Below, piece by piece: positions 17,554-26,267 of a stretch of 44,735 nt of DNA (its first letter is position 1; every line of letters begins with the position of its first letter). The stretch comes from Oscillochloris sp. (GTDB lineage: Bacteria; Chloroflexota; Chloroflexia; Chloroflexales; Chloroflexaceae): the NCBI GenBank assembly GCA_012032775.1, contig JAAUQO010000018.1, positions 1 to 44,735 of the forward strand. Direction: 5' to 3'. Under the pieces are notes generated by a model. The model did not search any database. It saw only the letters and a program-made list of their open reading frames with translations, and was not told the DNA's origin. Both the position numbers and the translations under genes were made by a program.

Positions 17554-18978
17554 ATGACACAGCAAATCGTGATCGATCCAGTGACGCGGATCGAGGGTCA
17601 CGCCAAAATCAGCCTCTACCTCGACACTAATGGCCAGGTAGAGGATGCGCGCTTCCATGTGACCGAGTTTCGCGGGTTTGAGCGTTTCTGCGTGGGCCGG
17701 CCGCTCTGGGAGATGCCGGCGATCACGGCGCGGATCTGCGGGATCTGCCCGGTGAGTCACTTGCTGGCCTCGGCCTGCACCGGCGATGCCATCCTGGCGG
17801 TTGATGTGCCGTCTGCCGCCGAGCAATTGCGGCGCCTGATGAATCTGGCCCAGATCGTCCAGTCGCACGCGCTGAGTTTCTTCCATCTCAGCGGCCCCGA
17901 CCTGTTACTCGGCTTCGACAGCGATCCAATGCAGCGCAACGTCTTTGGTCTTGCCGCCGCCGATCCCGAGTTGGCGCGGGGCGGGATCAGGTTGCGACAG
18001 TTCGGGCAGGATCTGATCGCGGCCCTGGGTGGGCGCAAAATTCACCCGGCCTGGGCTATTCCCGGCGGCGTGCGCTCGGGCCTGAGTGCGAGCGACCGCG
18101 AGGCGTTCCTTGCGCGCATCCCCGAAGCCCACAAGATCGCCGGAACCGCGATCCGCTGCTTTGAGTTGATTCTTGAACGCTACCCCGCCGAAGTTGCGGC
18201 GTTCGGCGTCTTTCCAAGCCTGTTTATGGCGCTGAGCAATTCCGAAGGCACCTGGGAGCATTATGGCGGCACGCTGCGCGTGATCGATGCGTCCGGACGG
18301 GTGCTGGCCGATCATGTGCCGCCCGACGAATACCAGACGATTATCGGCGAGGCGAGCGAAACCTGGAGTTACCTGAAGTTCCCGTACTACCGGCCGCTGG
18401 GTTATCACGGCGGGATGTATCGGGTCGGGCCGCTGGCGCGGGTCAATATTTGCCGCAGTTTCGGCACCTTGCGCGCCGATGCGGCCCTGGCGGTGATGCG
18501 GCAGCGGGCCGGCGGCAGCCCGATTTTGAACAGCTTTTTCGGCCATTATGCGCGCCTGGTCGAGATCGTCGGGGCGTTGGAGCGGATTGAGTTGCTCCTG
18601 GCCGACCCGAATCTCGGGGCGGGTCGCTTGTCGGCCGATGCGGGAGTCAATCGCCTGGAGGCGGTGGGCGCAAGCGAGGCGCCGCGTGGTACATTGCTGC
18701 ATCACTACCGCGTCGATCCACACGGATTGATCGAATACGTCAACCTGATCATCGCCACCGGCCAGAACAACCTGGCGATCAATCGAACCGTCACGCAGAT
18801 CGCGCAGCGCTTTGTTGATGGCACAAAGCTCAATGAAGGGATGCTCAACCGGGTCGAGGCCGGCGTGCGCAGCTACGATCCCTGTCTCAGTTGTTCAACC
18901 CACGCATTGGGCCAGATGCCGCTGCTGCTGGAGTTGGTTGGGCCTGATGGGCAAGTGTTGGATAGCGTGGCACGCTAG
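17554..18978 (+). CDS. hoxH: NAD-linked NiFe hydrogenase, large subunit HoxH
   Basis: 474 residues, the catalytic subunit binding the NiFe(CN)2CO site. The nickel ligands are in [10 protein letters not shown] near residue 60 and in the C-terminal [13 protein letters not shown]. The tail beyond the last motif (LPLLLELV-type sequence ending in SVAR) is longer than the mature form and would be removed by the protease encoded next. The conserved N-terminus [15 protein letters not shown] is present. The ATG at 17554 has GAGG seven bases upstream. The TAG stop is the first four bases of a 100-bp CTAG-bounded repeat, so the exact C-terminus was set by that element or the element arrived at the stop codon. 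Confidence 0.96.
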   Translation: MTQQIVIDPVTRIEGHAKISLYLDTNGQVEDARFHVTEFRGFERFCVGRPLWEMPAITARICGICPVSHLLASACTGDAILAVDVPSAAEQLRRLMNLAQIVQSHALSFFHLSGPDLLLGFDSDPMQRNVFGLAAADPELARGGIRLRQFGQDLIAALGGRKIHPAWAIPGGVRSGLSASDREAFLARIPEAHKIAGTAIRCFELILERYPAEVAAFGVFPSLFMALSNSEGTWEHYGGTLRVIDASGRVLADHVPPDEYQTIIGEASETWSYLKFPYYRPLGYHGGMYRVGPLARVNICRSFGTLRADAALAVMRQRAGGSPILNSFFGHYARLVEIVGALERIELLLADPNLGAGRLSADAGVNRLEAVGASEAPRGTLLHHYRVDPHGLIEYVNLIIATGQNNLAINRTVTQIAQRFVDGTKLNEGMLNRVEAGVRSYDPCLSCSTHALGQMPLLLELVGPDGQVLDSVAR

Positions 18979-19074
18979 TACCGGTCGGCCTCCGTCCGTC
19001 GCGGGTTTGTAACGGCCTTGAGGCCGTCACCGTGCGCTGTGCGCCGGAGACGTACGGACGCTTGAGCGGACTAG
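18975..19074 (+). repeat. 100-bp CTAG-bounded element, copy 3
   Basis: Exactly 100 bp, CTAG at both ends, same orientation as copy 2. The left CTAG gives the hoxH stop codon (18976-18978). It occupies almost all of the gap between hoxH and the maturation protease. The centre has a perfect ACGGCC-TTGA-GGCCGT hairpin. Confidence 0.9.
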
Positions 19075-19099
19075 ATTAATGCAGAATGCGGGATGCAGC

Positions 19100-19555
19100 A
19101 TGCGCCACAGATTGGTTATTGGGTATGGGAACACGCTGCGCGGTGACGATGGGTTGGGGCCGCGGGTTGTGGCGCCGCTACGTGTTCCCGGTGTGCGGAC
19201 GCTGATCTTGCCGCAGTTGGGGCCGGAACTGGCGGCGGAACTGGCGTTGGTGCAGCGGGTGATCTTTGTCGATGCCCGGCTGGGCCGCGGCGGGCCACAC
19301 CTGCGCCGGTTGCCTCTTGCCGACCCACAACCACAGAGTCACCACTGCGATCCGGCCGGATTACTGGCGCTGTCGGCGGCGCTCTATGGCCATGCGCCGC
19401 AGGCCTGGCTCCTCAGTATTCCGGCGGCGCGCTTCGATCTCGGCGCGCCCCTATCGCCCGCCGCCCGCCACAATCGCCTGCTGGCGCTACGACGTTTGCG
19501 GCGTTTGCTGGAAAGGTTTCCAGCAGGCCGCGCCAGCCATATTAGCGCTGCCTAA
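19100..19555 (+). CDS. hoxW: Hydrogenase maturation protease (HoxW-type)
   Basis: 151 residues, a HycI/HyaD-family endopeptidase that cleaves the C-terminal peptide of the large subunit after nickel insertion. The N-terminal signature IGYGNTLRGDDGLGPRV contains the first metal ligand Asp; RVIFVDARLG holds the second acidic ligand; HHCDPAGLLALS has the His ligand. PQAWLLSIPAARFDLGAPLS is the usual C-terminal segment. I prefer ATG 19100; an ATG at 19079 is in frame but the residues between come from a GCATGC-rich repeat. Its position after hoxH makes HoxH the likely substrate. hyp accessory genes for NiFe-site assembly are not in the window. Confidence 0.88.
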   Translation: MRHRLVIGYGNTLRGDDGLGPRVVAPLRVPGVRTLILPQLGPELAAELALVQRVIFVDARLGRGGPHLRRLPLADPQPQSHHCDPAGLLALSAALYGHAPQAWLLSIPAARFDLGAPLSPAARHNRLLALRRLRRLLERFPAGRASHISAA

Positions 19556-19626
19556 CCGCTGGAGCATACTGCCGGCAACCTCCATCTGCCCTCCAGGAAG
19601 CTGTAGTTGGCGCATCGCAACACCTG

Positions 19627-19821
19627 TCGGCTTGCGAGTCTTTATTGAGCGGAGCTATTGTCGATCAGGCGGGATTACACAGCCTGCTCCGCAAAGTACG
19701 TGATCTCGGCTTGCCGCTTAGCTCGGTTATCCGGGTTGAATCTGCGGCGGAACCGGGACATGAAGCGGATCAGAGCGGAATGCGGCGCCTACTGGTCTTC
19801 GTCGTTGCGGCGGATGCGTAA
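19627..19821 (+). pseudogene. Remnant of a small Chloroflexota-type protein
   Basis: In frame 1 the sequence reads LLSGAIVDQAGLHSLLRKV then RDLGLPLSSVIRVE and stops at 19819-19821. I recognise this as the C-terminal end of a widespread small protein family of unknown function (pattern L.G.vvDQAaLHgLLrkvrDLGLpLlsV). The N-terminal half, expected to contain a WF-G motif, is not found upstream: the frame is open from about 19546 but has no start codon and no family-like residues. The end overlaps the 3' end of the BON gene on the other strand. It is therefore a decayed copy. Confidence 0.5.
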
Positions 19822-20475
19822 CTGGTTATGCACATCCCTGATGCCGTTGATATCGTCGAGGATGGCTTCGGCGGTGCGTTTGTTGCGCCGGTTGTCGATA
19901 AACCCGCTCAGCGTCACCTCGCCGTCGTTAACGATCACCTCGATCTGGCTGGCGTCCACATCACCATGCCGGGTCAGGCGCTCGCAGACATCTTCCATGA
20001 TCCGCTCGTCGGAGCGGCGGTAGCCCTTCGGCCCGCGGCCGGCGTGCGGCCCATCGCCCATCCAACCCTGGCCGCCGATGCCAAGCTCCTCAGCAACGGC
20101 GCCGCTTCGGCCGCGCGCATTGCCGAAGCCGCTCTGATTACCGTAGCCGCCGGTACCCTGGCCGAAGTCGTCCGGTTCGCCGCGCAACGAACGATCACGC
20201 TGCGGGCCATAGCTGGCCGATCTGCGCCAATGATCGTCATTATCGCGCTGATCCAACCCCTGGGGATAATCCGGGCGCTGGCCGTCATCGGGGCCGTAAT
20301 TGCCCATCCCGCGTGAACTGCGGCGCTGCGCGCGATCGACCTGCTCTGCCGTTTGATCGTCGGAATCGCGGCGTGCGCCATGGCCGCGCGATCGGCCGTA
20401 ATCGTCGTCCTCGCGGTATGTACGTTCGTCTTCCATCCAACGTTCTTCGCGATTACGATCTCGTCGCGAACTCAT
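19789..20475 (-). CDS. BON-domain protein with long disordered N-terminus
   Basis: 228 residues. Residues 1-145 are highly polar and low in complexity (Arg, Asp, Gly, Gln, Tyr; for example YREDDDYGRSRGHGARRD), likely disordered. Residues about 150-225 are a BON domain (DERIMEDVCERLTRHGDVDA, IEVIVNDGEVTLSGFIDN, GIRDVHNQLRIR), a small fold found in periplasmic osmotic-stress proteins and thought to contact membranes. No signal peptide is visible, so it is probably cytoplasmic here. Two adjacent ATGs exist; the second (20475) has AGGAGG at the best spacing (five bases). The upstream gene on the same strand is the LLM oxidoreductase. Confidence 0.85.
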   Translation of the reverse strand: MSSRRDRNREERWMEDERTYREDDDYGRSRGHGARRDSDDQTAEQVDRAQRRSSRGMGNYGPDDGQRPDYPQGLDQRDNDDHWRRSASYGPQRDRSLRGEPDDFGQGTGGYGNQSGFGNARGRSGAVAEELGIGGQGWMGDGPHAGRGPKGYRRSDERIMEDVCERLTRHGDVDASQIEVIVNDGEVTLSGFIDNRRNKRTAEAILDDINGIRDVHNQLRIRRNDEDQ

Positions 20476-20520
20476 CATAACCTCCTATTGGCATTTGATT
20501 ATTGGTGGTGTATGCGGGGC

Positions 20521-20583
20521 GGGCGATGCATGGGCACGTATAGGTCGGCGGATGTTGGTTCGTGGGTGGCGCATGCATCGCCC
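20521..20583. repeat. Inverted repeat GGGCGATGCATG abutting a stop codon
   Basis: GGGCGATGCATG (20521-20532) and CATGCATCGCCC (20572-20583) are perfect 12-base reverse complements 39 bases apart. The right arm ends directly at the TAG stop codon of the LLM oxidoreductase (20584-20586 on the plus strand). Probably a mobile palindromic element; it may also act as a transcript end. Confidence 0.75.
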
Positions 20584-21585
20584 CTACGGTATGGTGCGTT
20601 CACGTTCACGGCGCACATACGGTAATACTTCGCGGCCATAAAATTCGATCGCCCGCATCTGGTCGCTCTGGCCGGCGTGGATAAATACCTGGGTGACACC
20701 GGCGTCGAAGAGTTTCTGGATCGACTCCGCATGCGTGGCCGGGTCGTCGCTCACGATTCAATTCGACGTAACTTCTTCGTCGCTGATCGTGGCTTCGGCA
20801 TCTTGCATAATCCGGCGTGGGTCGGCATAATTGACGAATTTTGTCCAGGCTTGTGGGATGAAGCGCCAATGTTTGGCGGCTTCGCGCGCCTCGGCCTCAC
20901 CGCCCACAACCACGAAATGTTCGGCCAGGATCGGCATCTGAGCCGGGTCTTTCCCGGCGTCGCGGGCGCCCTCCTCGAAGGCGGCGCGCATCTGCGGCTC
21001 AGCGGCGGTCTTTGAGTCGCTGATCAATCCATCACCCATACGACCGGCCTGGCGCATGCTGTTTTCGCCTTCGGCGGCGATGTAGAGCGGCACCGGTTGA
21101 TCGGGTAGATCGTAGATGCGGGCCTGGTTCAGTTGAAAGTGGTTGCCGTCGAAATCGACCCATTCGCCCGACCAGAGCCGGCGGATGATCGCAATCGCCT
21201 CGCCGAAGCGCTCGATCCGATCGGCGTAATTCTTCCAGTCGCCGGTTAGCGGTTGTTCGTTCAGTGCCTCGCCGGTGCCGACCCCCAGGAAGACCCGCCC
21301 AGGGTAGAGTAAGCCGAGGGTGGCAAATGTCTGGGCGACGATCGCCGGGTGATACCGGTAGCTTGGGCAGGTGACGCCGGTGCCGAAGGGAATACGTTCC
21401 GTGCGCTGTCCGATCGCGCTCAGGGTTACCCAGGCCTGACTGGCATGACCTTGATTGTCCATCCAGGGGTGAAAGTGATCGGCGTGCCAAAGCCGATCAA
21501 AGCCGACACGCTCCGCTGCGATCGCATGTTCAAGCGCCTGTGGCGCGGGAAATTGCTCAGCGAGCACAAAGCCGATATCACTCAT
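20584..21585 (-). pseudogene. F420-type LLM oxidoreductase with in-frame TGA
   Basis: A luciferase-like monooxygenase-family protein related to F420-dependent glucose-6-phosphate dehydrogenase: DIGFVLAEQFPAPQALEHA, WHADHFHPWMDNQG, FGTGVTCPSYRYHPAIVAQ, FLGVGTGEALNEQ, AAEGENSMRQAGRMGDGLI. The frame stops at TGA (20758-20760, codon 276), then continues in the same frame for 57 more residues (IVSDDPATHAESIQKLFDAG, VTQVFIHAG, FYGREVLPYVRR) that are exactly the expected end of the family, to a TAG at 20584. Relatives have Trp at or near this position (WIVSDD), so TGG to TGA is the simplest change. I chose start 21585 (MSDIGF), which has AAAGGAG eight bases upstream. Product is truncated unless the TGA is an error or is read through. 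Confidence 0.8.
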
Positions 21586-21918
21586 TGCGTATGCTCCTTT
21601 CATCGTGACCTATTGCTCCCACATTCGCAGAACTCGTGCCAGGAATGCGCAATGCAGCAAGGGGAAATTCCACATTCTGCATTCTGCATTTCGCATTGCT
21701 GCAGGCGTGGCACAGCTTGTGCAGCAAGGGGCGATTGTGGAACTGTCGCCCAATCCGAGCGTTTACGCTGGAGCAAGCCTACCAGAATCGAGAACCCAGA
21801 ACCAGGAGCCGCTGGAGCAGTGCGCAGCACCGACTGCACAACCTGGATAGGATTGCTCTATGTGATCGGTATCGTATCGGTGCAGCCGGCACGATGCCGC
21901 AGCGAAAAGGAACAATTG
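21586..21918. other. Non-coding gap with GCATT-rich repeat
   Basis: No convincing gene in these 333 bases between two divergent genes. Positions about 21643-21705 contain repeated GCATTCTG/GCAATGCAGC words (CATTCTGCATTCTGCATTTC) with GCAGCAA and TTGCTGC arms. Similar words occur near 1972, 19079 and 40402. Promoters for both flanking genes must lie here, but I see no consensus boxes. Confidence 0.5.
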
Positions 21919-22890
21919 ATGACCTTACAAAATCGAACTGAGACCGCCGGTACGCAAGAAATCTTTCCCCAGATCGAAGCGCGAATCGATGCTATTCCCG
22001 GTTATAAAGAGGCCAGTCAGCAGATCGCCGACACAATCCACTCGGCGGTGTTGGACGGTGGCCCGGCCGCGCGTAATGCCGCCGACCTGCTCCATGGCAC
22101 ATGGCTCGGCCACCCGTTGCATCCGGTGCTCACCGATATTCCGATCGGTTCCTGGACACTGGCTGCATTGTTTGATGGCCTCGAAGCCGTAACCGGCAAT
22201 CATTACGCTGGTCGGGTCGCTGATACGTTAATCGGTGTCGGTGCGGCGGCGGCAGTCCCGACGGCCCTCGCCGGCATAGCCGATTATTCGGCGATCAAGC
22301 AGGATTCGACCAGCCTCGCCGCTGCCCATGGCGCACTCAACAGCGTCGGACTCGGCCTGTACCTGCTTTCGCTGAACGAGCGGCGGCGCGGGCGGCGTGG
22401 ACGCGGGCGCTTGTTCGGCGCACTTGCATTCGGCCTGGTGACACTCTCCGCCGGGATGGGCGGCGATCTGGTCTATCGCAAGCGGGTCGGGGTCAATCAT
22501 GCGCCTGAGCCGGCCGGCCCAACCGAGTGGATCGATGCCTTGAGTTTGAATGAGTTGCAGATCGGCGCGGCCCGCCGGGTGGACGTAGAGGGTGAGGCGG
22601 TGCTGCTGTATCGGCCCGACGCCAATCTGGTTCGGGCGATCAGCGCGATCTGTAATCATGCCGGTGGGCCATTGGAAGAGGGCAACTTCAAGAATGGCTG
22701 TGTCGAGTGCCCCTGGCACCAGTCGGTTTTTGATTTGAGCGATGGCCACGCAGTGCATGGGCCGGCGACAATGCCGCAGCCAACCTATGCAACGCGGGTG
22801 CGCAACGGCCAGATTCAGGTGCAACTCGGCCGTGGTGCGGAATATTTCGAGTCGCTGGGTAACGTACGTACCCGTACGATCGGCGAGTAG
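21919..22890 (+). CDS. DUF2231 membrane protein fused to Rieske [2Fe-2S] domain
   Basis: 323 residues. After a soluble N-terminal segment, residues about 60-195 are a DUF2231 membrane domain with four helices (LLHGTWLGHPLHPVLTDIPI, TLIGVGAAAAVPTALAGIAD, GALNSVGLGLYLLSL, FGALAFGLVTLSAGMGGDLV). Residues about 215-310 form a Rieske domain with cluster ligands in ICNHAGGPLEEG and VECPWHQSVFDLSDG, of the dioxygenase-ferredoxin type. The fusion is known in several bacterial phyla, but its electron partner is not established. The ATG at 21919 follows AAAAGGA at eight bases; much longer in-frame extension upstream is not family-like. Probably inner-membrane with the Rieske domain in the cytoplasm. 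Confidence 0.88.
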   Translation: MTLQNRTETAGTQEIFPQIEARIDAIPGYKEASQQIADTIHSAVLDGGPAARNAADLLHGTWLGHPLHPVLTDIPIGSWTLAALFDGLEAVTGNHYAGRVADTLIGVGAAAAVPTALAGIADYSAIKQDSTSLAAAHGALNSVGLGLYLLSLNERRRGRRGRGRLFGALAFGLVTLSAGMGGDLVYRKRVGVNHAPEPAGPTEWIDALSLNELQIGAARRVDVEGEAVLLYRPDANLVRAISAICNHAGGPLEEGNFKNGCVECPWHQSVFDLSDGHAVHGPATMPQPTYATRVRNGQIQVQLGRGAEYFESLGNVRTRTIGE

Positions 22891-22913
22891 ACGAACTATG
22901 CGGCCTGGGGCGT

Positions 22914-23099
22914 GTGGCGTGCGGCGATCACTGCTGCACCTGCACGCCCTGTGTTTTATACCCCAAAACATGCGCCCGGCGTAAGCTGCCCAACGGTTGT
23001 ATGTGCTGCCGTAAGGGCGACTTTACTGCGGCGAACCCCCCATTCTTCGAGCGGAATAATCTGCGTCGGCATAAAGCATCTCCTCGGCCCGGCGAATAA
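22914..23099 (+). CDS. Possible small Cys-rich protein
   Basis: A GTG-started frame of 61 codons with nine Cys in the first 32 residues: CGDHCCTCTPC, then C about seven residues later, then CMCC. The tail is basic and polar (FFERNNLRRHKASPRPGE). Such spacing could bind metal, as in small zinc or metallothionein-like proteins. I do not recognise the family. There is no clear ribosome site before the GTG, and the frame could be chance in GC-rich DNA, so this is a tentative call. Confidence 0.3.
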   Translation: MACGDHCCTCTPCVLYPKTCARRKLPNGCMCCRKGDFTAANPPFFERNNLRRHKASPRPGE

Positions 23100-23170
23100 T
23101 CAGCGATGATTGGCCGGCTGCGCCGACCGCTGATCGACCCTACCGCAACACAAGCAATGCCAACTGTATG

Positions 23171-23176
23171 TATAAT
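23171..23176 (+). promoter_or_regulatory. Consensus -10 box before the HD-domain gene
   Basis: Perfect TATAAT, about 50 bases upstream of the GTG start at 23225. The -35 region is not conserved. Confidence 0.45.
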
Positions 23177-23224
23177 AGCCCGCAGTTGTCTGGTCGGCCC
23201 CGAATGGAAGAAAGGAACTGCCTC

Positions 23225-23866
23225 GTGACGATGACCGATCGCGCCCGTGCGACCCTGCATGAATGGGTGCAAGCCGAAAGCCTGCGCAAGCATTGTGAAG
23301 CAGTTGCCGCCTGCATGGCCTATTTTGCCGAACGCCGAAACGCCGACGCCGATCTCTGGCGGGCCGTGGGCTTGCTGCACGACCTGGACTTCGAGCAGTA
23401 TTCCGCTATGCCGGAAGAAGGCCCGGCAACCACGGCGGTTTCGCATGCATTGATCGCCGGGGAGCCGTTGCCGGCTGAATTGCCCGGCCATCCGTTTTAT
23501 GGTGTGGCCCATGTACGCGAGCAAGGCTGGGGAACCGAAGTCGTTCGCGCGATCCTCAGTCACGCCGATTATAGCGGCATCGCACCTGAATCGCCGCTGG
23601 AACGCACCCTGTATGCCGTCGATGAGTTGAGCGGCTTTGTGACGGCGGTTGCGCTTGTGCGTCCCGACAAATCGGTGCATAGTGTCGAGGTGAAGTCGGT
23701 GCGCAAAAAGATGAAGGACAAAGCCTTTGCCGCCAAAGTCAGCCGCGAGGGGATCATCCACGGCGCCGAGATCATCGGCATGGAACTCGACACCCTGATC
23801 GCCGAGGTGATCGACGCGCTGCGAAATGAAGCCGATCGACTTGGCATCGCCGGTACGACGGCCTGA
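23225..23866 (+). CDS. HD-domain hydrolase-like protein
   Basis: 213 residues of the HDIG/HD superfamily. The metal-binding pattern is visible as H in LRKHCEAVAACM, the HD pair in GLLHDLDFEQY, and further His in HPFYGVAHVRE and LSHADYSG. The segment YAVDELSGFVTAVALVRP and the Lys-rich KSVRKKMKDKAFAAKVSREG are typical of a bacterial subgroup of predicted phosphohydrolases; the substrate is unknown. The GTG at 23225 has AAGGA eight bases upstream; an ATG at 23231 is possible. The following membrane protein starts 76 bases later. Confidence 0.85.
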   Translation: MTMTDRARATLHEWVQAESLRKHCEAVAACMAYFAERRNADADLWRAVGLLHDLDFEQYSAMPEEGPATTAVSHALIAGEPLPAELPGHPFYGVAHVREQGWGTEVVRAILSHADYSGIAPESPLERTLYAVDELSGFVTAVALVRPDKSVHSVEVKSVRKKMKDKAFAAKVSREGIIHGAEIIGMELDTLIAEVIDALRNEADRLGIAGTTA

Positions 23867-23942
23867 GATTGGCGCTGATTGGGCCGCGCAATCAACCCGC
23901 AACATGGTTCTTATTGGGCATGGATCAAAACGGCATACAAGC

Positions 23943-26263
23943 ATGGGTATTCACTGGGGGCAGAAGATTCGGGCTACGCGATTTCCACTCAGTTTCTTTG
24001 CTGCGATCGCCCTGGCAGTGCTGTTTATCGGCATAGGCTACACCTCGGTCGACTCGCTACAGATCAATATCGGCGGTGTCGATGATCGCTTTATCAACCG
24101 GGTGCAGGTTGACGATCTGAGCGTCGGCTTTCATCAGCGCGAGGATTTCGGCGGAACCATGGTGCGCTGGAGTAGTGCTTCGGCATTGCTCAAGCTCCCG
24201 CGTACTGCCGACGGCCTGCCGGATCAACTCGCCTTGCGCCTGATCAACGGTCGGCCGGTCGATCTGCCTGACCCACAGGTGACGATTTTTCTCGACGGGC
24301 AAGAAGTTGTCTCGTTTGCCGTCGCCCAGGCGATTGACGGCGTCCGTACCTACCATCTGCTGATTCCGCCCAATACGCGCCTTGATTGGGCGACGCGCCT
24401 GGAGCTTACGAGCGATACAATCGAGCTTGCCGACGATCCGCGCCCGCTTGGGGTGGCGGTTGATCGGGCGCAACTAACCCCGCTCGGCCCGCTCTGGCCC
24501 TCGCTCTACCTGCTGTTGTGCGCGGCTACCATTGGGGCATTAGGCTATCTGCTGTCGCGCATGTTCGGCGCACAATCCTGGGGTGCGCTTACGCTTACGG
24601 TGCTGTTCGCAGCCACGATCGGCTATGGGATCGCTATGCACCCGTTGGAGGTGCTGCCATTTGTGCAGCGCTTTGTGATGCTGCTCGCCCTGGTGATCCT
24701 CGGCATTGCGTTGGCGCGCTTCTTTACCCACGGCGATGAGTTTCCGGGCGCCTACACCCGTCCCTGGCCGGTGCGCTGGCTGGCGCCGGTCAGGGTACGT
24801 GGCGCCGATCTGCCGATCTATCTGGCGGTAGTCTGGTGGCTGGGGCCAATCTACCAGTTGCTGATGACGGCCGATGGCGCCCGGAATGTGACCCCCGCCC
24901 CGGCGACAATGTGGGTCGGTGCGGCGCTGATCGCGGCATTGGCGCTGCTGACGGTCTGGTGGATTTTCGCGCGCCGTAGCCCGGCCGAGGTTACGGAATC
25001 CGTCGTGCGGGCCTATAATCTGCGGCTGAAACATGTCGCCCTGGCGATCGTAACGGTTGCGGCACTCGTGCATCTGATCACAATGGTGCAGTTCGCATTT
25101 ACGCGCAGCGGGCCGGATTTCTGGATCTTGTTTCGCGGCGCCCGCGATTGGGCACAGGGCGGATCGCTCTACAATCTGGCTGATGTCGCCGCCAATCACT
25201 TCGGCCATGTCTTCAAGGTGCCGCCATTCTACGGCATGCTTTTTCTGCCCTTTGTCTTCGCCGATGGCCTGCAGATCCTGTTTTTCCACCGCCTGCTGAA
25301 TGTGCTGCTGCTGGCAATCACGGCCCTGGCCTGGTTCCGGATGTGGGGCCTGCGGCCGCTGTCGCTGATCGGCGGCGGCACGTTGATCCTGCTGAATTTT
25401 CGCCCTCTGGCCGATACGATCGCCTTTGGCCAGATCGATCTGGCGCTGCTCTGTATTCTCACCCTGGCGCTCTGGGCCATGCGTGAGCAGCGCGACATTC
25501 TGGCCGGTGTCTTGATCGCCCTCGGCACCCTGTTCAAAATCTATCCGCTGATGTTGCTGGCGTTCTTTGTGGTGCGCTGGCGCTGGCGCGGTGTGCTTGG
25601 CTTTGTGCTCGGCATGCTGATCTTCAATGGGATCGCCGTGGCTGTGATCGGCGTCGAGATGCATCGGATCTATTTGTTCGAGGTTGTGCCGCAGATCAGC
25701 GGCACCACTGCGTGGGTTGAGAATCAGACTATCGCCGGCTTTATGGCGCGTTTCTTCGATACACCTAAAGTGGCCGACATCTTCGACAATCAGGCGGTTG
25801 TTCTGCTGACGAATCTGATCGCGCTGGTGCTGATCTCGCTGGTGTGTGCGCTTGCGATGCGTCCAAGCGGCCCGAAGAGTACGACCTTTGGGCTTCAGTA
25901 TAGCCAGTTTATGTTGCTGATGGTGCTGGTGGTGCCGGCAGCCTGGATGCATTACGAGACGCTGCTGTTTATTCCGTTCGCGCTGCTGCTGTTGCGCTGG
26001 CGTGATCGTGATGTAAGTTTGCTGCGCATGAGCATGCTGCGGCCGCATTCGGCTTGATTGCCTATGGGAACCAGTGGAGTTTCTACGACGGCACGATTAC
26101 GGGCCTGCTGACGGTGATCGGGGTTTCGTACAAGTTCTACGGCATGCTGCTGCTCGGGGGGGTGATGCTGCTGGAACTGGCGCAGGCCCGGCTGCCCGCG
26201 ATCGATTTCCCGCCGCTTGTGGCGCTGCAACGGCTGCTTTCCGGAAACCGCCTGACACAATAA
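23943..26263 (+). pseudogene. GT87/DUF2029-type membrane glycosyltransferase, frameshifted near its end
   Basis: The first frame (23943-26057) encodes one N-terminal helix, a beta-rich extracytoplasmic segment (about 30-180) and about ten transmembrane helices. Motifs of the polyprenyl-phosphate-mannose-type GT-C family are present (DFWILFRGARDWAQGGSLYN, RPLADTIAFGQIDLALLCIL, LIALGTLFKIYPLMLLAFF). At about 26036 the frame breaks and the protein ends at 26057; a one-base shift gives AAAFGLIAYGNQWSFYDG and another helix, ending at 26263. With the shift repaired it would have about 773 residues and stop four bases before lysA. Likely role is transfer of a lipid-linked sugar to an exported glycan (family inference). 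Whether the frameshift is real is open. Start: ATG 23943 precedes the first helix; no strong ribosome site. Confidence 0.65.
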
Positions 26264-26267
26264 CACA

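Noticed and set aside
9224..19074. The three 100-bp repeats as a CRISPR array
   Set aside because: They are thousands of bases apart, in both orientations, without regular spacers or cas genes.
20758..20760. TGA as a selenocysteine codon
   Set aside because: The expected residue is Trp, not Cys, and no SECIS-like hairpin directly after the codon was evident.
22928..23944. A 338-codon open frame on the minus strand
   Set aside because: It lies antisense to the HD-domain gene, which has clear motifs; its residues show no family pattern and a skewed composition.
24540..26048. A 502-codon open frame antisense to the GT87-type gene
   Set aside because: Gln/Arg/His-rich, no recognisable domain, and the sense strand has clear membrane-protein motifs.
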